NCBI RefSeq assembly: GCF_028389875.1
Contig: NC_084682.1
Span: forward strand, 1,560,001-1,624,000
Reading direction: 5' to 3'
Length of the DNA: 64,000 nucleotides
Source of the DNA: Rhea pennata
Taxonomy: Eukaryota; Chordata; Aves; Rheiformes; Rheidae
Shown: positions 11,961-22,965 of the stretch, in pieces
Layout: the number at the start of each line of letters is the position of its first letter
How positions within the stretch are numbered: position 1 is the stretch's first letter
Made by a program: the position numbers and the translations under genes
The notes under the pieces: generated by a model
Database searches by the model: none
Told to the model about the DNA's origin: nothing
What the model saw: the letters and a program-made list of their open reading frames with translations, nothing else

Positions 11961-13996
11961 GTTGCAGTCAGTTGACAGAAATTCTTATACAATCTTCTAA
12001 GATTTTCACATTAAAGACATTAAAAGGGCAAAGTCATAGCATTGTTTAATTATTTTCACTTCACAATACGCATTTTGTCATCGGTAAATGGGTATTTCTA
12101 ATTTATAACTGCTCTGAACAAAATAAAATGACTTGGGCAAACCAGGAACTTTTCACAGAAAAATATTTACACAAATGAGTAATTTGGGAAGACGATCCTG
12201 CTCAGATACTATTTTGTGATTCATATACAAGTTGCTCATATGCATTGTCAAATGTACTAACTGGCTGCTGCATACATATGTAAACAAACAACTGAGCAGT
12301 TTTAGTTCCAGTTACTAGCCTGTTTAGTTAGGCCAAAAATCCTAGCTTGGTATCTGATTGTTAAAGTGTTCACAATAGCAGACTGCCTGCATCATTTACA
12401 GAATATACATTATAGCATGCTGTTTACAGCTGGACAATCAGTAAGAACTGAAAATGTTCTGTAGAATGAAAGACTTGGTTACTGGAGAAAGGAGGCTAAT
12501 TTTGAGCAATGTGTTGCTTCTAGATGAAGACCAGGTTCTTGCAGGCTCTAAGATGAAGATTGATACTTTCATACACTGCTTCTGCTGGTTACCACCAGAA
12601 ATTACTGTTCTAATGGCTCATTTCTCACTTCTTTCTCTGCTGCCCACTGCTACTTCTCTCCTTCCCCAAAGCAAACTTGCATGAGCCATCTCTCCCATAC
12701 CATTTCTTCCCTCTGACTCTGCCACTGAGTTTCAAAAATGATAAAAAGGTGCCTGAGTCATTCCCTTGAAAAATCCAGAGCCCCCTCTGCTACCAAGAAG
12801 AGTACAGTAACAAACTGAAACCAGTTTCCTCTTCATTGCACACAAGACAAAAACAAATGCTGAACAGGAGTAAGTAAAGCAGAGTCCCCAGGATACATCG
12901 CAGTGTCCAGATGCAGCAGATGCCCTCTAGTTTGCAGCAGGAGCAAGAACTCTACCAGGCTGCACAGGAAGGAGAAGCATCCCTGAAAAAAACTGACTCC
13001 TGTGACTCCTTCCTTTTCCATGCATCTGTGCTGTGTTGTTTGGAGAGGATTCACCACTCCCAAACTGTTCTGCCCAGAAAGACCCAGCACAGAGGCCAAG
13101 CTCCTCCTCTTCCAGGTGTTACACTTTATGAACGTAGAAATTAACAATTCACCATTAAGGTCAGCACCAAACTTTTCCCCGGGGCATGCTGCAGCTCAGA
13201 TTGCTCAAGCTACAGCCTCTATCTTTTTCCACATCAGTCTGCAGTGCAAACTCCCAAGCTCCTTACAGCAACTACAACCATTTCCCAGTCTACTCCCAGC
13301 GATGTGCCCAGAGCGGTGCTGCGAGGGAGGCGCAGAACCGTGCCCCGCACATGACCGCTCCCGGGCCAGGGCCCCCGCCGCGCGCTTCGCAGCTGGGCGC
13401 CCCCTCGCCACATCCTCACCGATCCTTGGGACGCTGTAATCGTTTACACGCACTATTTCTCTTAAGGATGCAAAACGCTCCGGGGGGAGCCACAGGGAGT
13501 GTTTAACACAGAAATGGAAACAAACGCCCCATTAAACCCAGCGTAGCGCTACTGCGTCTGAGCAGTTACCTCGCTGAACACGCGTTTTGTCAGTGCGGTT
13601 CAGCACAGACTCAACCCGGCACCGCTACAGCGCTGCTGAGCGCTGGCAGCACGTGCCTGGCGCTCCGCGCACTAGCAGAGCGCGGGGGAGCGAGCAGCGT
13701 CCAGCCCCACGGCGAGACCACGACAGGCCTGAGGAGACCCGCGGGCCTGAGGAGAACCCGCAGCGCCGGCGGGGAACAGGGCAGAGCAGCTGGGGCGAGG
13801 AGGCTCCGCTCCAGCCTCTGGGGGCCACGGCCTCCCCCGGCGCTCCGGAGCGGGCGGGACACCGAGGGCCGGGCCGGGCCGCGCGGGTCGCGGCGGAGGA
13901 GGGAAGGGAGGAGGCGCCGAGGGCCGCCGGCAGCACCGCCATGGCCGCGCCTGAGGCGCCGCCGCGCGCGACGGCCGTTGGGGCGGGGCGGGGCGG

Positions 13997-14006
13997 TCTC
14001 GCGAGA
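13997..14006. promoter_or_regulatory. AKAP1: TCTCGCGAGA palindromic promoter element
   Basis: An exact copy of the TCTCGCGAGA palindrome lies within the CpG island. This 'CGCG element' is a known core motif of vertebrate TATA-less CpG promoters, often bidirectional ones. Its place about 200 bases before the exon 1 donor suits a start-site-proximal role. Confidence 0.6.
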
Positions 14007-14049
14007 GGGGGCGGGGCCGGCGCGCGGGCGGGGCGGGGCGGGGCGGGGC

Positions 14050-14208
14050 GGGGCGGCGGTGCGGGTCGGACGCGCCAGTGCGCGGCGGCGCCCGGGCGGC
14101 ACGTGGGGACGGCGCGGCCCGCGGCGGGCGGGGGGCGGGCGGCGGGCGGGAGCGGGGCTGGCGCCGGGCACCGGCACGGGGGCGGGGGAGCGCCGCGCCG
14201 CGCGCACC
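14050..14208 (+). other. AKAP1: AKAP1 non-coding exon 1 (5' end approximate)
   Basis: The 3' boundary is supported by the strong donor GTAAGT at 14209-14214. The 5' end is not visible and is set only by the GC boxes and the TCTCGCGAGA element upstream. The exon would hold 5' UTR only, since the AKAP1 start codon lies in the next exon behind an in-frame stop. Confidence 0.55.
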
Positions 14209-15251
14209 GTAAGTACCGCGGCCCCTTCCCCATCCCTCCCCCCTCCCCGCCGCGGCCTGCCTGGCTGACAGGCGGCGCGGCGCGGGCCGCGGCGGGCGCT
14301 GCCGGGCCTCGGGGCTGCCGGCGGCGGCTGGGCCGGGCCGCGCCGGGTGACCGCGCCAAGGTCAGCGGCGCCGCGCGGGGGCCGCTCCCGGCCGGCGGCC
14401 GAGGGAGCGGAGCGGAGCGGAGCGGCGCCGCGGGCCCGGCCGGGAAGGCGCGGGCGCCTCGTGCCGCGCCGCCGCCGTTAACCGGCTGCTCCCGCTCGCG
14501 GCCACTTTATTTACGTTTAAAGGCAGCGCGTGGCAGCGGTCAGGACCGTAGGGATTAAACTGTATCGCTGCTCAGGAAGCAGTGTTTCACCATCCTTGCT
14601 CGTCTGGAAGAAGCTGTCTTGTTTTGCTCCTAATTTTTCTTAAAAAAAAAAAAGTCTGACTGCTTGCATTCTAGCATTGGGCAGCTTTGCTCCATGTCTG
14701 GCTCCCTAAATTCCTTAGGGCAGCCTGGTGAAATACGATGTGAAGCTGCAGCTCCGGGAGCACAGAATGAGTGGGTGCCTTGTTAAGGGCATCCTTGCCA
14801 TGCCAGGTGATCTGCAGCAATAGGACACAGCCACAAAACCTGCACACCACTGCAGTATGGTAAGGAGGAGTAAGGGGCCACAGGATGGAAGTAATTCTGA
14901 CTTTCTGCATTTCTAGGCTCGTGTGCTGCCTTCGTTAAGGTCGGCTGTTGTGCTTACACCTGCTGGGTGTTATCAGAATCGCTGTGGACTTTGTCTCAGG
15001 TGAAAGGAAATGGCTTGTTGCTGGGGAAGGTGGTAGCAGGAGAAGGTAACTTTACTTTTCTCCTGTTTGCTTTGTGACTGTGAATGATCTACTGAGTTAC
15101 AGCTGTATGTCTGTGCACAGTATGCCAAGGAATAGCACATGACTTGCTGGAGTGCGGCACAACTGCTCATGAGGGGTGTGTGACTCTTCCTCAGTAGCAC
15201 ATGGATTGGAGCTGTCAGCAAGGGAGCTGAGCGGCGTTTGCTCCTCTGCCA

Positions 15252-15300
15252 GTGGGTCATCATGTGACCCTGTTCAGATCGCTTAACCTCCTCATTCTTT
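15252..15300 (+). mobile_element. MIR-type SINE fragment
   Basis: CATGTGACCCTGTTCAGATC followed by GCTTAACCTCCTCATT follows the MIR core order (tgtgacc..., cttaacct...). It is a short, old fragment in AKAP1 intron 1. Confidence 0.5.
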
Positions 15301-18300
15301 AATGAGCTACCTGTGTGAAATACTTGGCAGCCCTCAGCTGAACTGATGTGCCTTTCATCCAGTAATCTTGATGTACATACCATGTTTTCTGAAAAAGTAG
15401 GTGCAGTTTTACTATATGTGTCTTGATTGCACTGTTTAATTCTTGGTTAATTGGCTTGCATGCAGATGCCACCCAGTGCTCTAGGCACTGAAGAAAATTA
15501 AAACTTTGTAGTAAGTTAAAAGTAACATGAAGCCTGTAGAACTCAAATTATGCTGTAAGCTTACTAGAATCCACCTTTTCATGACATCACTTTCTGTACC
15601 ACTCATCTGACGGTCCCACAGCTGTTTCCAGTGTTTCACTTAGCTCTCCAAGGACTTGTAAATGATCTCATGAGACAGCAAGCCTGCAGGATTTGAGCAC
15701 ACCAACTTCATTGTGGTTGTACGGTATTTTACCTAATGGGGCCACAGATTGTTTGCTCTGCCAAACTTGAAACAAAAACATGGAAGAGGCTGTCTGAGGA
15801 TATCATTAGATTCTGGAGGAGCTGCATGAGAGTGGCCTGTAAGAACCCAGGTTTTGTATGTTCTTATAGCTACTACTTCTTAGGTACGTGAAGATTCAGA
15901 TTCCATCTTAAAGCTATCTAGAGGTGCTTTGAGGTATCTGTGTTGAAAGCTTCTCTTTCTCCTCTTTTATCAACTGCCTAGAAAGCCTGGGCTTTAACCT
16001 AGACACTCCCCAAAGCCTGAATTACTGAACAGGAATTCCCCTTGCCACCCACAGCATGAGATGAAGGTACCTGTAGTTAGATTGTCATGCTACATGGGAA
16101 CCTAATTCCTGCGGATTCTCATAGGAGTTAACTATGATAGGAGCTTGGTTATTGAGGATTGCAGCCAAAGCTGTTCAGAGCCAGAAGCAGGTGACTTGCT
16201 GTGCTGAGACTCATGCACGTTTTGAAAATGTTGCAGGCTGTCTTTTGGGATATTTGAAACAAGGATGACTTTTGCAGTAGTAGAGTTATCTGAAGAGCAT
16301 AATGTTTTAAAAGCAATGTACCCCTCTCATGTATAGCTCTCATTTTCCGTGTGTGCTTAACCAATGTGAGCAATTTATTTAAGGTATTTCTAGTGTCCAT
16401 GGAGACCCTAATAAAATCAGGGTTGGTATCCCCAGGTGCCCTTAGCAACACCTAGAAGTAATTAGAAAACATGAATTACTTTCAGTTATTTAATATTTCA
16501 TATCTAATGACTAGCTGCCTTTAAATTGTGATTTCTAAGTACAGTGTTCATGTGGAACTCTTCACACAAATGGCCTGGTTAAACTTTGTGAAGTGATTAG
16601 TGACTTCAGGCAGCCAGTTTGAAATCCTTGTAAGGAGCTATTTTATTCAGCAGGTGCCTAATACTTCCTGGAAATTAAGGCTGTTGAGTTTGCTTCTCAC
16701 CTTCTGGGATCCCTGTGATATGTTTGCATGTCACTTACTGCTTTGCAGTCTGCACACGGCTGCTCTACTTCTTAATTGTCCCGTACACAGGTTCTATACA
16801 ACTTTTGCTGCTGCTACATTTTGTACACTAGCTGGAAGCTGACTAATTTATGGGATCTATACATCAGTATTGGCAGAGTTATTTCAGAAAAAGATCATTT
16901 TAAATAGCTCTTCAGCTGATTAATTGCTGCTTGTAGACCTGAAGAGGTCCTGGGTGAAATTGCCTTTGACCTCTGCTGCCACCTGGCAATGAGGATGAGA
17001 AACTTACCCTGTGCTGTGGCTGCGTTTGACTCTCTGTATAAATAGCAGCAGTTCCTGGCAAAAGCTTGTGCTCTCCATGTGGCTCTTGTATTGGGGACCT
17101 TGGCTTTGCATAAGGATAAATCTGTGAATTAGCATTTTGAAGTCTGTGGAACAAGGATTTGAGCATGCATCCCTGTAAAATTCAGTGCTGTGATCTTGCA
17201 GTTTTTCCCTTCCTTAAGTAAGAGCTTGTTTTGTTGTGAGCTTGGACTTGTGTTCCATTTCCTGTTGAAATTCAGGGTTAGGAAGAATTCTGTGGTATTC
17301 AGGGGTGCAGGAAAGAAATTCACACATTTCCATAAACTATTCCAAGCTGAATGTAACTTAGTGTACTATTTACTGCCAGGTGAAAAAGATGGGCTCCTGT
17401 CTTTATAAGATCTGTTTGCTGTTCCTGTGATGTCTCCAAATTGGTGTGATTCAGAAAATCACTTAATCTGTGCTTTCTGAAAGCTTTCTTTTTTTTGAAG
17501 GACTTTCGACTTTGCTTTTGAAATAGGGCTGCCAAAGCAGAGGAAAGGACGCAGCCTGCAATCTTTGAGGAAAGTATTTCTGTGTATGAGAACAGCCCCT
17601 AGCATAATTTGGGCAAGAGCTTGTAGGTACTACTGTAATACAGATCAAAGTGAAGCTTGTCTCTCTGATTAGGTCTCAAGTATGTTATGTAATTTCTTGT
17701 AGCGAGCTTGTTAACACTTAGAAGTTATCTTCTTGTTAAGTCCTAATGTCTCTTGGTGAAACCTTTGCTGTTCCTTCCTAGCGCAGATGAATATAGAGTG
17801 CTTATTTCACAAATGCTTGGTAGCCTTCCTCTCTCTCTGATTCTGCAGTTTATTTTCAGCAGGCCAAGCTCTGTACACAAGGAGTCCAGATGAACAACTC
17901 TGCTTTTAGCTTTTCTGTTTAAGTCTAGTCCAGCTTTTGTTTTGAGAAGCTGTTTATCAAGGTCTCATTGCTGTGCACAGCAAACCTTCCAGTGAGTAGG
18001 TCTTGATGCTGTTCTCTGGATACCTGTTTGGTCTCAACACTGCCTCTTTTCTCACTGTCTCTTACAGCAGTATCAGTGTTGTGATGTAAACCTCACTATT
18101 CTTTCTCCTTGAAAATTCAGATCTCTGTTTTTGCATTGTGGGCAGAATATATTGGAAGCCTTCGTTAGTTTAGTCTCTGCTTTTTGGGTGTTATGTATGT
18201 GTATTTTGCGGAAACCAGTGCAGATGCCAGACATTTGATTTAGTTGCTTGCTTAAATTTTCATTTATAAGCTGCGCTTAGTGGACACAAGTTCAGACAAT

Positions 18301-18458
18301 GTCTCCAGTAGCAAAGACTACATTTGTTTTCATCAGTGTAGAAGCCAGATAGATTATAAAGGTACTAAAAGCTGCTTTACCTGTATTGCAGAGGACCAGA
18401 CACTTTTTAAAAGTAAAATCCAGAAATCCAGACTGGTGGATGTGTCAGGGAGGGGAGG

Positions 18459-18507
18459 TTTTTTTTTTTTTTTTTTTTTTTTTTGAAGAGAATGGGGGGG
18501 GGGGGGG
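18459..18507. repeat. Poly(T)26 followed by poly(G)14
   Basis: A run of 26 T (18459-18484) and, ten bases later, a run of 14 G (18494-18507) lie in AKAP1 intron 1. Such tracts are unstable and difficult to sequence, so exact lengths may be uncertain. Confidence 0.9.
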
Positions 18508-20740
18508 AAATTCCACAAACCTCTGGATAGTAAGTGGAGAAATACAGTAAGAGACAGGGCACAGCTGAAACAGCCATGCTGATTGCTGCTTAGAGTGTGC
18601 AAGACAAGTCTCAATGAGTACCTGGCGGGTGAGGAGGGAGTTATTTTTGTGTGGACCTATTGGTTAGGGGTCTTTGAAGGAGAAGCAACAACTGGTATTT
18701 AAACCTTTTGGCTGTGAGAAGCACTGTGCATTCCCCAGACAGGGATACCTGTGCACTGAGAGGATTAGTCTGAATCCGAGGACTTTCTCTACAGTTTACA
18801 GTAGGATGAGTATGAGAAAGTCACGTGGCCTCTGGCCAGTTCACTAAACTTTCTTGGCTAATCTGAAGCAGCAGAACATTTGGTCTAGCTCTTTTTCTAG
18901 AGCAGGTTCCAAAATTGGCAAACAAATCCACCAAGTTTGAGGAATAGCAAAGAAAGATAAAGGTAGTATTGGTGAAACAGTACAGAAGCTGTTTCTGAAG
19001 TTCGTTTCAGTATTTGAGATAAATTTCTCCCTACTTCGCCAGAAAGGTTTCTTGCCTTTCTCCATATTAGAGGATTCATGGGGAGATATTAGCTTGATTG
19101 AGGAAACTATAAATAATGAAACAATTGGAGCAGGAAAGGAATAAGATACAAAGTGCAAGAAGGATCTTGATAACCTGATAGGGCTAATGTTAATTACAAA
19201 GTGTGACCTGTGGCTTATTGCACAGCAGTAGTGACCAGCTCAGGGTCTTGCCTTAATCTGTGCAGCAGTGCAGGTGGTGAGGGCTGCTTGCATATGTGTG
19301 AGTGTCTTAGTAGTTTCAGAAAGACACGTGCAGAAAAACTCTACTTTATCTAGGCTGATGCTTTTATTGTAAACCTCTGTTTTTCACATGGGTAAGTATG
19401 AACTGCTCTGAGTCCTCTTGGTTTGCCCTAGGAGTGATACTGATGCAGCTCTGGAGCTCTGCTGGACCTGTCCTTAGTGCCTGAGTGGGAGAAGGTGCAG
19501 GGAAGAAGAGATTCTTAAATGCAGTATTAATAAAGCCTGAGCTGTCAGCATAGCAGCTTCAGCTGCAAAGGAAGGGAGGGAGTTGTTGTAGGAACATCAC
19601 TGAAACTGATTGCTCTGAAAGCAGTTTTTATCTTGGAGATAAGAGACCGCCTGGTCTTGGTAGTGTTTCTTGTTCCGGAGCTCTAGTTTGGTGTGTACAG
19701 CAACCAGCTCTTTCAAATTTTGTTTATGTCATAATTTATCCCTCTACAAATAAGACTGTCAGTTCCTAAATATTTCAAGGGTATGGAGTAGTTTTATTGT
19801 TTTCATCCAGAGGTGACTGCTTCATAAGTTGTGTAGCCCATGTTAACTGGGCTTTGAAAAAGAGGTAGTGCTTGAGGGAGTATCTCGCTTCTCTTACCTT
19901 TTGATACTGTTGCTTGAAGCAGGAATTACTACAGAACTCTGACCTTTAGTTAACTATAGAGAAACTCATCTATTCACTTTTCTTTAAAATAAGTCCCCTA
20001 CAGTTTGATATCTTGCTTACCCGATTCTTCCCTGTCTTTGGATGTCACGTTTTTTGAGCTGTCACCTCTGGGTAATGTTCTGATTGTGGTATAGAAGAAT
20101 GTGCTCGAAGAAAAGAGTGGGCAAGACAAGGATTTAAAATGCTGGCAGATCTTGTGGCTGAGCTGATCCACACCCTGGCATTCAAAAGGAAGGTCTGAGG
20201 CAAGGGCTTGCAGCTCAGTGACACTGCAGGCCTTTGTCTGGGTGACAGGCAATTGTGGTTTCACAGATCCATCCTGTGAGGTCCATCTTGTCGGGTGCTC
20301 CTGCCTGGGGTGGGAGACCTCTCTGGGGGGCAACGTGTGGCTTGAGTCTGAATGTGAAGAGGTTTCCCGGAAGGAAATAGAAGAGAGAAACAGCCTCTCT
20401 GTTCAGCTCATGCTGAACGTGGGGCAAGCGCAGGTAGGCCTTCTGATGTGTGTTTCTTTGCAGTAATTTCTCATTTCCCCATCTTACTGGTAAGGCCTCT
20501 AGTCCTTTAGGTTTTTGTCAACTCCTGTTCTTATGCCTCTTATAAGGCAGAGCATGTGCTACTGGTTATTTTTAGCATGGAAAATTTTGAGAGTGCACGT
20601 GGTCCCATTTAGTTTAACTGTGCCAGCCTTGTCCAGTTCTGTTTCGCCCAGATAGTATTTATTTCCCGAGTGCTATATCACTAACTATGGGGTTTGTAGG
20701 GAGGCATCCTGGCCTTGCTGTGGAAGCTGAACTTCCAATT

Positions 20741-20785
20741 TAGCTGCTCACTCACTTTGTGACCCTTGAGACAGTCTTCAGTTCC
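20741..20785 (+). mobile_element. MIR-type SINE fragment
   Basis: AGCTGCTCACTCACTTTGTG followed by ACCCTTGAGACAGTC resembles the MIR core (agctgtgtgacccttgggcaagtc). It is short and diverged. Confidence 0.4.
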
Positions 20786-22940
20786 AACCTTGTGGGTTTT
20801 TTTCTCCTGCCCCCAGGATTGAAGTGTAACTTCTTGGAGTGCCCAGATGGAAGGGGAACCTTATGAAGTGGGAACCGCTGGTGCTGCAGAGTATGGGACT
20901 GCTGGGGGCTTCTTTCCTTAGGAATTATCCTTACGTTTCTTTTTTGTGGAGCCTTGAAATGGCTTTACTGCTGGAATGGACCTTCTTGTTACGTATAGAA
21001 AACTCTGAAAATCATTCGGACTGTGTGCTTGCTGAACTCTCCTCTTGGACCTTAAGAATGAGTTATCTGGCTTGTCTGTGAACCTCGTGCTGCGAACATT
21101 TCTAACCTTATAAGGATGTGTATACTGAAGGATTGTTTGTCCTGGCCAGAGAAACAAGGTGGCTTAAAACACTGCTCTGGGACCCTAGTGCAAACAAACG
21201 GAATGATTTTTTTTGTCCTCAGACTTTCTAAGGTAGGCAAGTATGTGTTTTCACTCTTGTTGTACTCACCTCCATGGTCCTTACTGGGAATTTTCTGTAG
21301 GTCAAGTCAGAATATGGTTTGGGAGAGCTGACCCCTACTCTCCCTTCGATGTCTTAATCCCATCCTGACTTAATGTGGGGATTACTTAGCAAGCTGAAGA
21401 AGTCTAGTGTCCTAGCTGCAGCCCTGCCTTGATGTAAGGTGTGACATTTAGACCAGATTCCTGAAATGCCAGCAGGAAGTGGAAGTGGTCAGTGGCGCAG
21501 TGCAAGTGCATACAGTGTGTGAGCTCTGTGCTAGCTCACTTCTATTTTTGGTGCAGGAGTGCATGGGGCCTGCATGCTGGGGAACAGGGCTGGAGCATCT
21601 GGCATTTCATGCTGGTTCTGACTTTTGCAAGCTAATAGTCCTGAGTCTGAAGCCTCTGGAACTGTTGTACTTTTCCAGCTGGCTTCTCCTGCCTCTGGAG
21701 TGCAAAGATTGTAGGGCAAGACTCCATCCAGTTTGGTGGTGTTTAAGTCCATTTGACTTGACAAGTTGCCATTTTCTACTCTGCTGCTGACAGGAAAATC
21801 CCAGGTTTTATTCCCCCGTGTGCTTAAATGATCCTGTTGCCCCTACACTCCTGAACTGACTGTCAAATTGGCGATGGGGAGAGGTTTTTGTTGCTCTTAA
21901 CTGCGTTGGAAAGTGGGTACGGCCTTTAAGAGCTCTCTTACAGTAGAAATCAGAGAAGTATGTGTTGCATGTTGCAGCCTTTTTTGTGGCACCATTCAAT
22001 TGAGCAGGTTAAAAATGGGCTGTCTTCTAGGCATCGCATCAAAAGTGGCATTGTGGCCAGCATGCTAAAATCAGGCCACCAAATTCTTCCTATCATGTTT
22101 ATTTAAGGAAGTGTTTGTTGGTGTTAGCTGTCACCTAGCCAACCCGGAGCTTTAAGATGTCTGCTGGCATCTTGTGTGGAACACGTGCCTTGTTTTCCTT
22201 TTCTAGTCGACAGAAGGAGGGATGTGGAATTCCTATTTAACACGGTCACTGATAGTGTAATGCAGCTCTTGCTAAAGCTAGACAAATTAAGAACATGAAA
22301 TTAAACTAACTCCACAAGGAGCAGTTGGCTAGCCCAGCAATCCCCACTGTGATCTGAATATCACAGAAAAATGAAGATCTTAAATTATGTTAATTATTTA
22401 TTCTTGAAATTATTCTTAAAGCCTAATAGACAAAACAGTTTGGGGATAGGCCTGTCCCTCTGTAAAGCATCCTGCTACTGTCTTCCTGCACTGTAAAACT
22501 GTGTGGGACTATTGTTTGTACAGTTGGTGCGACTTAATAGGGAATCAGATAATAATAGGGCTGTCTGTTTAATCAGGGAAGCTTGTTGGGAATGGACTCA
22601 TGTGAGTTACTTTAATTTGAGTTTGTGGTACGCCTGTGAGACAGCTTGTGCGGTGCTTCTGCATTAATTATAATAAACTTAAGTGGACAGCAGATGAGCA
22701 CTAGCAAGGGCTCACAATGTGCCATTGTATTGTATGCCATAAATATGAACCTTTTGTCTTAGGAATGTGCAGACTTCATCCTTTCCATTTACCAAGTTAA
22801 AAAAAAAAAAAATCAGAGTTACTGCATAGAATTGTTGTTTTTAAATGCTAATTTTTAGTTTGAGGAAGAGTTCAGATATTGCAATTAACCAAAAGTTTAT
22901 CTTCTTCACTGAGCCTGTTACCTGACAGTTTGGAAGTGAC

Positions 22941-22965
22941 TTTTTTTTTTTTTTTTTTTTTTTTT
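22941..22965. repeat. Poly(T) tract, 25 bases
   Basis: An uninterrupted T25 run in AKAP1 intron 1. No attached retroelement body is recognised. Confidence 0.9.

Larger units (their letters stand above)
7701..13289. other. NF1-AKAP1 intergenic region
   Basis: No protein-coding gene is recognised on either strand here. The region is AT-rich and holds a U4-like snRNA fragment (9100-9149), an AT microsatellite near 9355-9390, a poly(A)/GA simple repeat near 11426-11451 and a MIR fossil near 11885-11960. In mammals NF1 is followed by RAB11FIP4; nothing resembling it is visible here. Confidence 0.6.
13290..14560. promoter_or_regulatory. AKAP1: CpG island, inferred AKAP1 promoter
   Basis: GC content and CpG density rise abruptly here and fall again after about 14560. 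The densest part (13970-14200) has repeated GGGGCGG Sp1-type boxes, a TCTCGCGAGA palindrome and no TATA box, as in a housekeeping promoter. A good splice donor (ACC then GTAAGT) at 14209 and the AKAP1 acceptor at 28233 fit this being the AKAP1 first exon and promoter. The long open frames on both strands here are artefacts of GC-rich sequence without stop codons. Confidence 0.75.

Noticed and set aside
13587-14558. Long open frames on both strands in the AKAP1 CpG island (up to 323 codons)
   Set aside because: Composition is Gly/Ala/Arg/Pro-rich on all frames, stop codons are rare at this GC content, no domain is recognised, and the region fits a promoter and non-coding exon.
18820-18870. Possible MIR fragment (gtcacgtggcctctggccag)
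   Set aside because: The order of MIR core words is only partly kept; too weak to call as a separate element.
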